This document shows, in pieces, positions 11,650-24,300 of a DNA stretch of 64,000 bases (the stretch's first letter is position 1; every line of letters starts with the position of its first letter). The notes under the pieces were generated by a model, which did not search any database, was not told the origin of the DNA, and saw nothing but the letters and a program-made list of their open reading frames with translations. A program made the translations under genes and the position numbers. The DNA is from Prunus persica (Eukaryota > Streptophyta > Magnoliopsida > Rosales > Rosaceae), in contig NC_034012.1 in the NCBI RefSeq assembly GCF_000346465.2, positions 6,696,353 through 6,760,352 of the forward strand, given 5' to 3'.

Positions 11650-11830
11650 ATCATTTTCTTTGGGTTTGGGGGTTTCTTTGAAGTTGGTTTAGGGTGTATG
11701 ATTTCTATGAAATTGGTTTAGGGTTTAGGGGTTTCTCTGAAATTGGTATAAGGTTTATGAGTTTCTATGAAATTAGTTTAGGGGTTTCTCTGAATTTGGT
11801 TTAAGGTTTATGAGTTTCTCTGAAATTGTT
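11650..11830. repeat. degenerate ~35-bp tandem repeat, telomere-like words
   Basis: Successive units of the form ggtttagggttta, gagtttct, ctgaaatt repeat about five times. The ggtttaggg words resemble the plant telomere motif but are not a pure heptamer array, so this is a local tandem repeat of the element arm. Confidence 0.6.
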
Positions 11831-13414
11831 TGATTGTGATGATTCCTTGTTTGAAACAGTGAATGAGTGTGTTCTTTGTTCTTTGTTTGAAACTGCTGTT
11901 GTTATTGGTATCGTGTTGCTGTTTTATTGCTATTTTATTATGGTTTTATTCCCGTTTCATTGTGGTTTTAATGGTTTTGGCAATTTATGCAATTGGATTC
12001 TGTGTTTGTTTGTTGTTTTGTTTCATCTAAAGAAGGAAAATTGTAGGTGTTCATTTATAGTCTCTACATTAGGCATCCTTCAAAGATCACATATTATCGG
12101 CTCAAGCTTACGATTGAGGCTTTAAAGGGGGGAGGCATATATATATGAGGTAAATATGATAATGTCAGTGAATTGAGTTCAGTGTTCACTTATCACTTGG
12201 GAATTCACTGTGCTCCTTAATTATGTCAGGAAATCATTTATATGAAGATGCAGACATCGAAGCTGTGCTGGAGGTGCTTTATATGGTCATCCATCCATTT
12301 TGATAGAACTATTTGGTTTAGGTATTCTGTGTAGTAAGGTGAAATAATTTACAGGGTCTTTGGCCATATTGTACATGGTGAAATGTAATATTGTACAATT
12401 GGTGGCGGTGGCTAATTGCCTTACATGGCACATAAACTGTTTCCATTTTTGGGTTTTGTTTTTGAGTTGCAATCGTGGTTAGCATACTTATTCTTTAGGT
12501 TGTGAAGTTCAACTATTTCGTAATGCTCGATATATAAACATACTTGCTCTTTATGGAGGTATAACAGTTTACTTGTTTGAAACGACGTATTCGTTTTCAT
12601 TGACTTCTACTCTTTTTTGTATCCATTTTTGACATTTGGTCCATGTAGTTTTCTTCATTTTTCTGTGCTCAATCCAATCATATATAGAACACAAAATTTG
12701 CGTAATGGGTAGAAAACTTAAAGGTCAAAAAATGGACATATGGCAAAACTGAAAAACAAAGGAAGTGCATAATTCATTTCTATCTAAAAAGCAATAAAAT
12801 GGTGATACCTTAGTGATACAATAGCGATATAGTGGCGATAAAAAGGTGCTAGAAATTGCTGTTTGTGTTCATTTTGGGTTTCTTGTTTTGTTTCATTTCA
12901 TTTACTTATCTTGACTCATTACTAGTTAATAATGGAATGATTACGAGATTAATTTGTGTCAATTATTAATACAAGAATTACATATATGAAGATTAAGCCG
13001 AACAACATCCATTTTAGACTGCATTTTAGACATGCAAAATAAATCGCCACCGAACCCTAACAATACTATCCCGCGAAGGGAAAACCAAGGCTACACTTTT
13101 AGATTGCTTCATAAAAAATTTGACATCATCATCGTCCTCAATCTTTATGTGCTTCCACTCATTCGAGGCCACCAAACTGAGAACTTTAAACAAACCTTAT
13201 CTTCCCTGCTGTTTGTATTACTAATCTGATGCATACAATCCAACAGTTCAGCAAATGTGATGGTTCGTGAAACTATTAAGCCTTTTGAGTCACCCCTTCG
13301 TATTTGCACATCTTCTTTGAGGTTACCCATTTTTCATTGTAGCAAACTAGAATAACAATTGTCTCTATTTCTGACCATGAAAAAAATTATTTCATTAACA
13401 CAATACAACCACAA

Positions 13415-13545
13415 TAATCAGGCAATACAATGGCAATATAACAGCAATATAACATCAATATAATAGCAACATAACAGCAATATAACAGCAATACCACAGC
13501 AAAATAACAGGAACACAACAGCAATACAACACTAACACAGCAGTG
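13415..13545. repeat. short tandem repeat (caatataacag) in right arm
   Basis: About ten imperfect 11-12 bp units of caatataacag/caatacaacag. An inverted, more decayed counterpart (ttgctgttttattgctatttt) is at about 11890-11960 in the left arm. Confidence 0.65.
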
Positions 13546-13916
13546 AACAAGGATTCATCACAATCACACTATATAAATCCACTACATCAAATGAAAAATC
13601 CAAAGTTTCAAGATTCATATATCCAGAGCAATCTAAATGCAATTGGTAAAAACCCATATAGATAAGCATGAAGATTCAAAAAACCTAACCTAAAACAATT
13701 ACAGCCAAAACCAATTTAACAGAAACCCAAGCAATCAAAATAAAACAAATTTCACATAATCCAACAGATATTAAGAAAATAATCATCAACGCTACCTATT
13801 CGAGGTCGACGATCCAGTAGAGCTTCAAGGTTGCAAGCAACTATTCAGAAGGCATACCTAAAATATGGGGTCGAGGGAGGGGTTCGTGATTCAGAACAGA
13901 GAGCAAGACAAAGCTC

Positions 13917-13970
<54 letters not shown>

Positions 13971-14248
13971 AGAAAAGGGGGCTGAGCAAGTTGAGAGATA
14001 ACCAAATTTCTAAAAATGTGATATGGGTGCAATCAGTGAACAATAAAGATGTATTTATAGGTGGTAGTTTTAAAATTTTTAGGGAGAGGTGGTAGTTTCA
14101 CAAAAAATTATAAAATTGATGGCATTTTGAGCAATTTCCCATTTTTATAAGGGTTTAGGGAAAATTCGAGTGAACATTAGGCTTTTCATCACAAAAGTAA
14201 TAAAATTGCACGTTTAACCAAAAAATTTGCTATATATATATATATATA

Positions 14249-14650
14249 CAGTCCCCTTCTATTGAGGGATCCCTCAAATAATTTTATTTGAGGGACGCCC
14301 TTTAGGGTACCCTACAATTTTTTTCCCAATGATCCAAACCATCTATTTTTTAGGTCTTCATTCATAGATCATCCTAACAAAAAATTAGACAAATCGGAAA
14401 CCGTTTCGACATCCAATTGTGTCTTACAAAATCAATGAACACAGTGCTTTAAGAAAAGTACTAAAATTTCAATAACTCAATTGAGTGGTCACATGATATC
14501 GGATTCAAGTGATTTTTTGTAGAGATGATCTTTGAATGAGTATCTACAAAATAGACGGTTTGGATTAGTGAAATACAATCCGGAGTGGGGCCTACAAAGG
14601 GTGTCCCTCAAATAAGCTTATTTGAAGGATCCCTCAATGGAAGCTCTCTG
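14249..14650. mobile_element. MITE with long inverted repeats
   Basis: A 402-bp element beginning CAGTCCCCTTCTATTGAGGG and ending with the inverted counterpart CAGAGAGCTTCCATTGAGGG. Inverted similarity extends about 150 bp inward: TTATTTGAGGGACGCCC against its complement, then CCAAACCATCTATTTT against CCAAACCGTCTATTTT. It sits between TATATATA tracts that could be an 8-bp target duplication (hAT-like) or chance, because the surroundings are TA repeats. No coding capacity. Confidence 0.8.
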
Positions 14651-14721
14651 TATATATATATAGATATAAGAGAAAACAGAAGGGAAAATTTGGTTTTGGA
14701 GAGGTAAACGAGCGAACAAGA
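14651..14721 (+). promoter_or_regulatory. S2P leader with TATA-like tract next to the MITE
   Basis: The 71 bases between the MITE end and the S2P start codon contain tatatatatatagatata at about 14651-14668 followed by a purine-rich leader. If transcription begins here, the core promoter abuts or lies within transposon sequence. Inferred from position only. Confidence 0.4.
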
Positions 14722-17570
14722 ATGGAGGGTAGGCGAGTGAGAATGTTCAATATGGGAAGAGCAAGAGGACAACACCCACAAACTCAGACCCATCACAGTC
14801 TTCTACCCATTCACTCCCATTCAAACCCATCATCTCCTTCTCGTCTTTCAACCACCATCTCTTGTTGCTACTGCGATTTCAAGTTCTGGGCTTTCAACCA
14901 ACCCCTCTTCCATTTCGGGAGAAGCCACTCCCAAATTCTCAGGGCATGGTTCTCCATTGGGGTCGGCTTTGGTCTAACCCTGCTCTTCTCCATTTCTCTC
15001 ATCCTTATCTGGGAACTCGGCAGAGCTCTCAATCTCTTCCATGGAAGCTTCTTCATTAACTTGTTCTCTAGATTTTCCTCCTCCTTCAGCACCTCAATCG
15101 CCGACGTTGCCTGTATCTTCATTGCCACAATGGTTTCAGTTTCTGTTCATGAACTGGGTCATGCTCTCGCTGCTGCAAGGTCTCTCCTTTTTGCTTCTTT
15201 CTTACCCTTTATGCATTAGCTACTTGCGTTTTTGTTTTTGATTATTGTGAAGCGAAACGTAGGCTTGATTGAAAGCAGTGAGTGCGTGCAAATGGAGTAT
15301 GTTGCCGTGTTTGTTGCGTTTCTGTTTCCTGGTGCGCTGGTAGCTTTCGATTCTGAGTCTCTGCAACCATTGTCTTGTTTTGCTGCTCTTCGGATTTATT
15401 GTGCTGGAATTTGGCACAACGCAGTGGTAAGCTTACGTGTGTTTTCGTTATTTATGTATTGATGGGGTTAATGTATTTGCAAAAGCTAATGCTAATTAGC
15501 CTTCGAATTTCATTCACCTCCAGTGCTGTGCAGTTTGTGGGCTGGCATTACTTCTCCTGCCCTTCATCTTGTTTCCATTCTACATACATGGTGAAAGTCC
15601 CATGGTAATTCACTCACCACAACCATTGAATTGTCTCATTGTTTTCTGTATTTGACTTACCAGTATCAGTATGGTCAAATGAACAATATTTTGATCACCG
15701 TTTTTATTTGATATGTTATGTTTGTCTGGAAATAGGTTTTGGGTGTACCATCTACGTCGCCTTTGTCCGGTTACTTGTCTCCTGGCGATGTAATTGTGTC
15801 AGTTGATGGTGTGCCCATCCATAATGTCCAGGAATGGATGGAGATGACAGCTCTGATAAATGAATTGGCACTTAGAGGTAGAAACCATTCCCTAGATGTC
15901 CAAGGCTTTGGAATCAATAGAATAAAGGGGTACTGTGTGCCTAACTCTATGATGGAGGAAAGTAAGCAGATTGTTATAGGAGATAACCAGTCTTCTTGTC
16001 CTGATGATCTTACTGCATTTACACCTCTTCCCTGTGATCATACAAGCATATTAGATCATAATCATCCAAGCAGAATTGAGAAAACCCACTGCTTGAATGC
16101 GAAGAATGTTGTCAAGCTTAATAAATGTGGTGAAGGATGGGCGGCAATAACCAATGGCAGCAACTGCATATGTTCACAGGTTGGTATCTGGATGTTTGTA
16201 AGAAATGCAATTTTAGAAATGTACTTGTTTCACTGCAAATAAATACAAGTTTGTTAACATCTACAGGAGGAGTCCTGCTTAAGTCCAGTTCAAATTCCAG
16301 GCTTAATATGGGTTGAGATCACCTATTCAAGGCCCTATTATCTGGAATGCTTGCGAGTTAGAAGAAAATCTTTTGTGGGTCCAAGAATTTCTGATTCCAT
16401 GGAATCTAACTGCGGTGGGACTTTTGTCTTTGTTGGTGATGTTATCTCCATGGCACGCTCAGTTAAGTTAACTGCATATCAACCTCGCTGGGCATTTCCA
16501 TTGGGTACATATCTTCCAAATGTACTAGAAAGGATTTTGATATGCACATTCCAAGTCTCTCTAACACTAGCTCTTCTCAACAGTTTGCCGGTAAGTTTTT
16601 TATTTATTAATCTTAATTTCTACCATTGTCTTAATAAGGTTTTAAGATTTGTCAAGCCTATGTGATCAGTGCCCTGCATATTGGCCAATGTATATAAAAA
16701 TTGCATGTCCATGCGTGCATACGGTATGGCCTGCAGAGAGATTATTTGAGTAAGGTTTTGTAAGGCCTCAGAACCAGTCAGTTGTCAAATGCTTATATAT
16801 TAACCACAAATTCCACATTCCCCATGTGAATGGACTGGCTAAAGTTAGTCATAGATTTGAGATCAAAATCCATTCAGGATGAGTTGTGCTAAGCCTGACC
16901 CAATGTATGAGCCTGAAAGGGGTGTCTTTTTTATCGTTTAGTTCTGTACTTCAGCTAAGGGTTAGCTCCTGAGTTGATTATTAAAGTGCTGGTATTCAGC
17001 CCAATGGTCTTCAGATATAATGAGAGTACATGTTCGTTTTTTATTTAAAACCAACTTAAAGCCCGCTAGCCTATTGATCTTGGGCTCGCCCAAACTCAGT
17101 CTGGAGGCTGTACTTCAAAATTGCAATCGTGCAATTCTGAACTTTTGGCCTGATGTCTTTCTTTGTGGGCTTAGCAGGGCTAAGCCAGTTGAAGACTAAA
17201 GATTAGTTCTGCTTGCCCCTTGATAGGGTATGAGATGCTTTAGTATGCCTGTCATGTTCATTCAGTTTAGTCCCTTTAAGTATGTGCAACTCAGGAGTGA
17301 ATTAATGTTGACATAGAGTCTATTCAACTAACACCATTTATACTGTGCCTGATCAGCAGATAAAGAATGAAAGATTCATGCAATTCTTTTTTTTCAAATG
17401 ATATTAATTAGGTGTACTTTCTGGATGGAGAATCAATTTTAGAGGCGACTCTTTCCCACTTCGCTTTGCTGTGCCCAAGGAAGAGAAGGAAAGTTCTTCA
17501 AGTTTGCCTTTTATGGGGGACACTCATTTCCATCCTCGCCTTCTTCAGGATCATGTTACATACTTTGTAA
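14722..17570 (+). CDS. S2P: site-2 protease (S2P), intramembrane zinc metalloprotease
   Basis: Six exons: 14722-15179, 15279-15426, 15524-15604, 15736-16179, 16267-16590 and 17412-17570. They join to about 537 residues, near the Arabidopsis S2P length as I remember it (a little over 510). The zinc-binding HELGH lies at residues 143-147 within a membrane segment. The second conserved motif, NSLPVYFLDGE, is at 482-492 and its Asp490 is the expected third ligand. A PDZ-like segment (SPGDVIVSVDGVPIHN) follows around residue 240 and a Cys-rich lumenal region around 330-390. Several hydrophobic helices occur, for example residues 76-97 and 124-141. Known role of the family: regulated intramembrane proteolysis, cutting membrane-anchored bZIP and other transcription factors in the Golgi after site-1 protease. 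Met1 was chosen as the first in-frame ATG; Met8 and Met11 are alternatives. A strong donor (AAAG|GTAAAC at 17577) just after the stop and an acceptor at 17750 suggest an intron in the 3' UTR. Confidence 0.93.
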
Positions 17571-18500
17571 GCGAAAGGTAAACAGAGTTATTTTTAAATT
17601 TTTTAATTGAAAATATGACATTAGCTTTACTTTTGCTCGTTTTATATCATATAATGCTGCTTCAAGATATTTACTGTAAAATTTGATAGAAATACTTAGT
17701 TTACAAACTTTCAAGTGGAAGTTTACATTGTAACTAGTTGACCTATTCAGGGGCAATTTATGCTCTTTCGTCTGAGGCTCCTCAGGATTTGAAACAGATA
17801 TTAGATTCTTTCAAGGACTTTTCTAATGGATGCTGCAGTGGGCTTGCAATTCTGATTGGGTCAGTGTCATATGTCATATGCATTCTTGCGCTAACACATT
17901 TTTGGGGGGACTTGCACCAAGTATACTTCAGCTTTGAATGTAATGGAAGCATCAACTTCTCCTGGTTCTTAGTAGGTTTACAATCAATACATGTCAGGAA
18001 GGCCACCCTTGTATGAACATTGGGCTACATTGTGTCTTCCGTTTCTCACTTTTATTTATCTTTCTTATGCAGTGACCTTTGCTCCTAGACAAAGCAGCCT
18101 CACTACGAAGCTCACTGTTTAGCAGGTATTGTGCATTATTGTTGTACAACGTAAAACACTTTTTATCCGACGTCACTCGCTCTTTAGAGTCATTACCTAG
18201 AAAGCAGTGGTATTACAGCTGAGCTTCAGAATATGAGAAGCAGTGTTATCGAAGCTGACCTTGCAGTATGAATAGGGAGGAGCGTCAAACCATCAGCTGC
18301 CTCGGTATTCCACTACCAGAAACTATAGTTACACAACCTAAGTTTAACCTTGTTGACATAGAAATCCATAAATTATCTAGTGTGAAAGATAGGGGTACTC
18401 AGAGAATTTTACTTGTTTAACCTCCTTGGGGGTTCCTCCATAGAATGAGAAATACTTGGTACTTTTTCCATTTTATCTGAGAACAACCCAGTTTGTAGCT
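17571..18500 (+). other. S2P 3' UTR and downstream, with an unrecognised open frame
   Basis: A frame open from 17738 to 18013 contains ALSSEAPQDLKQILDSF and a hydrophobic stretch (LAILIGSVSYVICILAL). It starts at an AG acceptor-like site (17750). I do not recognise it. It could be an exon-like part of the S2P 3' UTR or a decayed gene piece. The phase does not join it to S2P exon 6 without a stop. Confidence 0.35.
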
Positions 18501-19270
18501 TACGTTCAATATGCGTTCACAGATTTTGTAAAACAAAGTATTGAGCTTTTGTTTTTTTGGTTCTGGAACAGTTACTAGAATGAAGAACCCTGAACTTGAA
18601 CAATATGTTTGCTACTGTCTACCTCCACATTCTGGTTTCAATTTCAATTCCCTGACGCACAAACCTCAAATTGGCGGGAAAGCCCAACTTTATTCCATGC
18701 ATGGCTTCTGTTTCTGTTTCATCAAGGGCCTTCTAAGGGGTTGGATTGGGCCATTTCTGAAATGATTTGAGCTTTTGATGACAAGTGGGATGTGCTCAAA
18801 CAGATTTCTTGATTTGGGCAAGTTTTTTCCTTTAAAACTTTTTTCTTATATTTCTTTTTGTATGATGTTTTTTGTAGCATCCATGGGTTAGGTAGGAAGA
18901 CTTCAATATTGTACATTCAAGACCATCATATTGCTTCATATGTCATGATGTTATTCATCAAAACAGAAAAAAAGTAAGAGAAAATATTAGACCTCTAACC
19001 AATTCCCTTTTGGGAAAAATAAAATATAAAGGCCCAAAACCAATCTCAAATACTGATATTTGGTTTCAGTCCAATCCATATGCAAACACAGTACAGGAAG
19101 GTGCTGGGAAAAGAGGTAAAGTATGCACCAGTACATGGTGGAAGAAATCTTTTGAAAGATACAAAAAAAGTTGTCAAATATTTAAAATATTTCATAAAAA
19201 GATGTAGAGATTGTAGGGCCCTCTGAGGCATATGTGTTTGCTGTTGCTAGCCTCAAACTTGGAAACAATC
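18501..19270. other. intergenic, no gene seen
   Basis: Low-complexity and AT-rich sequence with no supported coding region. Short open frames at 18541-18765 and 19010-19207 show no recognisable motif. Confidence 0.45.
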
Positions 19271-19493
19271 AAAAGTAGAAATGGTCAAAAACCCCACAAG
19301 AGCATGAAGCAGCAGCAGTAGGCCACCAATCTGGGTTGGAAGACACAGCATCACACCATTTTCCTTGCACTTCAATCTTCAACTAAAATATAAAATAATA
19401 AATATAGAAAAATAGGGATTAAAATAAACAAACCAAACACAAAACAACATCTGGATTCCTTGTAAGGGTGCTGCGTGCTTTTACCCTATTGGC

Positions 19494-19670
19494 CTACTTG
19501 CGTCTCTTGCCTTTTTTCTTCTCTGCAACAAATATATTTGCTCTCTTCACACGGCCTAACACTCTATCTACTTGCCCACTGAGCATTTTGGGGTCACCAT
19601 CAATATGATTAACATAGGCATGCATTCTGGATAAGGCTTTTTCATTTGCTGCACTCATCTGTCCCTCATT
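19494..19670 (-). CDS. small unrecognised ORF or terminal exon
   Basis: On the minus strand the frame reads KPFTCNEGQ, then MSAANEKALSRMHAYVNHID and, further on, QVDRVLGRVKRANIFVAE, ending KKKGKRRK and a stop. The composition (helical, charged, basic tail) looks like real coding sequence and not a random open frame, but I cannot assign a family. The upstream frame closes within about ten codons, so this is either the last exon of a gene whose other exons I cannot find, a short gene of about 54 codons, or a relic. A second coding-like piece (GKWCDAVSSNPDWWP) follows at about 19270-19385 on the same strand after an AG acceptor, but it does not join cleanly in phase. Confidence 0.3.
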   Translation of the reverse strand, partial: NEGQMSAANEKALSRMHAYVNHIDGDPKMLSGQVDRVLGRVKRANIFVAEKKKGKRRK

Positions 19671-21337
19671 ACATGTGAAGGGTTTTCAAAAGGCTTCCTT
19701 CCCCCCATCATTTTAGACATTGAAAAATCACCTAATCTTAACTGCCAACTTTATGGTTTTTGCAATTACTTTACTGGTTTTTCATTTCTTTTCTTTAAAT
19801 CTTTTTTATGCATATATTTCATGCACCCAACAGAAGCCAGATGGAATCCGAGGCCCTACTGTTTGGTAACAAATTGTAATTGCTGTGTGGTCCAGTTAAT
19901 CATGTAGACCTCCCCTTGAGGTTAATTAATTCACTCACTTTTACTTATTTTATAAATTATAACGTGGCGGTTTACGCAATATATACTATGTTAATTAAAT
20001 ATGTACCTTGAAAGTTAATTTATAAAAGGAAATATTCATTTTTCGTGTGAGACAATCAAACATGCTTGTGTCGTTAAATTATCAACTTCATAACCCTATT
20101 CAGCAACGTGTAAAATAAACAAAGAAGTTAATAACTTGATAATTCTAAAACATTTTAAGTTACCAAGTCGTTTCATTACATCGTGAATCACAATGAGAAC
20201 ACGTGCTAACAATGTATATCAAACTTGATTTCAGATAAATGATGATTGAGGCATTAATTACGGGTTTACAAGATGGACAAATCAAAAGCATCCACACAAA
20301 AAAATGCATGCCCGGATTCAGTTGGCGGGAAGGGTTTGCGTTTGCTTTTATCATGACATGGTTTGGCTCTTTATTAACTTCCATAACTACCGTAACTTTC
20401 CCATCACCCATCACATGCACTGCCTTTATTTGGACTCTTGAGATTTGACTCTTTCTCTCTCAAATGTCCCTCACAAGCCCTACCCACGACACAGTCAATG
20501 AAATAAATTTGTTAGGAAACATCTCAGGTAAAGTGGAGCAGAGGCCCAAATCTCTAATTTCAAAAATTATTCTATATATATATATATATATATATAAGTC
20601 ATTATCGGTTTAGGTGCTTACCTCTATTTTACCTAATTGCTTTTTTGTTTTGGGTAAATATCATGAGGTGTCTCTATATTTGAAGGGTGGGATAAATTCT
20701 CTCTCGGGATTCGACTTACCTCTTGCAATAAAGTGCTTTTAACTAGTTTCGAACTCTTATCATTGAGGCACCGTGTAACTTGCCATATGGAGATGACAGT
20801 TTGACAACAGAGCCACACCTTGTGGTTACCTAATCGCATTTTTGTTTATGTGTTTTCACTGCTTAATTTATTCAATAAAGTACTGAATTAAAAATAAATA
20901 AATCTTCAATGAGGGTCTTGCTCACCTGAACGCCAAAAATAGGCGCCGTTGAGCGTCTATTATCTCTCAACCATTGATTTGAAGTAGTTTGATTTAATCC
21001 AACAACTTCTAGAGACAACTCCATATGAAATTATTTATAAATTCGTTTGTCCATCCTTATAATTTGAGGGAATCTTAATCTCTCCCACAAATATATGCAC
21101 GGAGGTTATAATATCAGTATCCATGAAATGACTAGTTCTTTTTTTTTTTTTTTTTTGTCTGAGAAATGACTAGTATTATTTAATCAAAGGTTTTGGTGAA
21201 TCATTGCCACGTACGTTGTCGGCATATTACCCATTTGACTAGGCAGAAGATTGGACACTCACATGGCATTTCAGAGGGAGCTGAAAATACACCCCCATCA
21301 CCATCATTCATCACCTGCCTTTTGGAACAGTTCTATG

Positions 21338-21387
<50 letters not shown>

Positions 21388-24300
21388 GTGTTCCTCCATG
21401 TTAATAAATAACAAGAATCATATCCTTTATTTTGGTTTCAAAATCACAATTAAAAGTAGGGTTCCAGGATTCTCCCCAACTACTCAATTGATTTGAAAAT
21501 GGGGAGGGCATATATCATTCTTGGTCTTCATCATCATTTTCCACTTCCCCTCTACGTACTTTTGCTTCTTAAATTCCCTATTATCCATCATAACATGGAC
21601 CAGACAAGCTATAGTACTACCGACTCCACAACAATTTCATTTACATATATTTATATATCATCCGTTCTTTTATCTCATCATTTGACGTATGTATTTTATA
21701 TTCTTATTTTAAAGCGTAACGTCATATTGAAAGACAAACAGTATAACATATCAGATATTTTGGTAGATATATACATTCTTTTGATTACCTTGAATTATGT
21801 GGTACTTAAAAGAAACATATCAATTTCATTTCTCTAATTAATTAAGATTATCTGACAAGCGCTTCCAACATGACAAAATATAGTAAAAAGAAACTCTGCT
21901 CAGAAACAAGTTGTCTGCCATCACGTGAACTTATACAATACAAATCACAAGAAAAGAAAGTAACTCATGTGAGCTTTTTCTGTCAAGAATAATGCTTCTC
22001 ACATAACAAACAAAAAAATAAGATCTACAATTTGCAGACAACCTAAGATTTATATATAATGATTGAATTATTCCATCGACATTAACAAACGCAACAGATG
22101 TATTTTTGTGCAAACTTTACCTAAATGTGTCGTTGAAAGAAAAGAACCGTGAACTCAGAAAGACCAAATTTCTAGTAGGCTTTTTCATCAGCCTAGCTCT
22201 AGCTACTCATGCTCATTTAGATTCAGTTAATTCAGTTAATTCGGACGTCCGCATCGGAGAAGAATTATATCAGTCAATATTCAGGCTCTATACGTACGGT
22301 CCTCCTCCTTTTTTTTTTGCTGTGTTTTTTTCCAACTTGTGTGGTGTTGGATGAAAAGTGAAAAAGGGTAGGAGCAGAGATTGATCATTCAAACTTGTGA
22401 CTTCTGAGAGAGACTGAGGGACCGAAAAATAATCAGAAATAAGGTACATATGGGGTATCAATAGTATCACCACCCACATGGCTTTGCCCTACAGAAGGCA
22501 TAAAATCTTCAACTGTGAGATAAGGGTTAGGTGCGCGGTTGTTCAAAAGTCCAATTCCTCCATGACTATATATATATACAAAGCATCTGAAAGCTTAATT
22601 AGATTATAATTACAAACGTGGCGAGAGCGAGACTGATGATGAGACTGAATAAAGTGATGATCAAGGAGGAGGGGTCAAAGCACGGCGTTGATCATTTTGT
22701 TCAAAGCATGCGCATGCAGCGGAGTACAATGATCCTTAATCTGCGTTGTCGCTGACAAAGCACCTTACCCTCTCGAACAAACAGAGAAAGAAAAAAAAAC
22801 AAAAACAAAAACAGATGGCTGGTTTTTATGTTAACTTGTCCATAAATTTCAACATTATTTATATATAAATTTTAAAAAAAATGCAAGATAATATATCTGC
22901 ATGTTTTTTAGCTTCAGTGATCTGGTCTCTTGGAGTTGCATGTTCAACTTGTTTGACTTTAATTTCAAACCCCTTTTGGTTTTGGAGATCTTTACGTATC
23001 TAATGAGAGCCAGTATGTTCTAAATCGATCTTGGCCCACAGGGGACCCGTTTGAATATTGAAAAGGGCGTGGGGCAAGAAGAATACTATCGTTGAATTTA
23101 TATATTTGCTTAATTATGATGTTTAATTTGTTTTTTTTTAACCTCGACAGTACGAGGAAAATTTTATAATCACAGATGAAATAAAGAGGACATAAAATCG
23201 ACCCGTTATCATAGGCATCACAAAACAACTAATCAAACATAATATCAAGTAGTTCTTCAAACCACTCAATCCTATCACTATTACATACCGCTACACGTGC
23301 AAAAGCGGTGTGCAACCTCGTTAGCTTAACTTAGACTAAACGCGAATTAATTTCTACTTGGACACTTGTCTTGCGTTGCTGCAGCCAGCAGGATCCAAAT
23401 TTTCTGGTTAATCCCCTCATGTCAATTAATGCCGATGTCAATGCTTTCACATATCTTTTGTTTGTCGTGTACTCTTGTTTTTCATGATCCAAAACAAAGA
23501 GACATGTTACAAGAACGTAAATGCAAGAAACATATTGATCCATCTATCCATCTTTCATTCGTTGAAGCCTTGACTAAAAGGGAATATTCTCTGAGATACA
23601 AATTACATCATGACAGTTCAAAGACTCGTAATAGGAAGGAAGACTTCTGCTTGTGAGAAATCATGGCTCATAAGTTCATAACTATTAATTAACAGGAAAT
23701 TTAGATGACTCAGATCGTTAGTAGAATCGACATCAAATACGTGGCTGCCTCGATCGCAAAGTTCAAAATGCTCTTTTTCTTTTTTCTTTATTTTTGTCTC
23801 CCTAGTCTTGACTTATTAGTAGAGCCACTTGTTGACTTGGTCAAAATATAGTTGTTATCGTTAAAAAAGATATGTAATAAACAAATGCTGAGTTACAAAA
23901 TATCCACAATTAAAATATCTAAAATGATATCAGGAGGAATTGCAAACCAAGTAAATGTATCCGCAAATAAGAAAACAAAACGAGCTAAATCATGAGCCAC
24001 TGCCTGAAACATAATCAATCGAAATATTCGATAACTGTTACTTTAGTTTGGGTACAAATTGTTTGCCTATGATGGGATAAGAGAGTTATTTCATAGCCTT
24101 TGCAAGAGCATGACAATAACCAAATGGAATGTTCAACTTTAATATGAGAAGGCAGCAATATTGGAAAAAGAAATGTCCTTTTTGTTTAATTTGAGGCTAT
24201 ATGCATTGACAAAGTTGCAAGTGCATTGCATGCCTAACACAAATAATCATGCCGGACATTTTGGGTTTCCTCGATCCCTGAATTAAGGGCTGACTGGCTC

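Larger units (their letters stand above)
11165..14149. mobile_element. non-autonomous Mutator-like element (long-TIR)
   Basis: The element spans 11174-14140 (2967 bp). Flanking it is a perfect 9-bp direct repeat, ATTTTTATA, at 11165-11173 and 14141-14149; 9-bp duplications are typical of Mutator superfamily insertion. The ends are inverted repeats: GGGAAATAGCTCAAAATACC on the left against the complement of the right end GGGAAATTGCTCAAAATGCC. Close similarity continues for about 170 bp to opposing CT/GA tracts (about 11340-11405 and 13924-13968). Patchier inverted similarity reaches further in: TGATTGTGATGAwTCCTTG occurs near 11830 and, inverted, near 13550, so the arms may be about 0.8 kb. 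No transposase is visible. The centre (about 12130-13380) has no recognisable gene. The element occupies most of the space between the divergent ARPC2 and S2P genes. Confidence 0.85.

Noticed and set aside
11690..11790. interstitial telomere repeat
   Set aside because: ggtttaggg words are embedded in a longer degenerate 35-bp unit and never form a run of the TTTAGGG heptamer.
12287..12472. captured gene in the MULE centre
   Set aside because: A 61-codon frame without motif; not enough to claim a captured exon.
22600..22790. small gene (frame through agactgatgatgagactg)
   Set aside because: Short, with no recognisable domain and no clear promoter or splice context.
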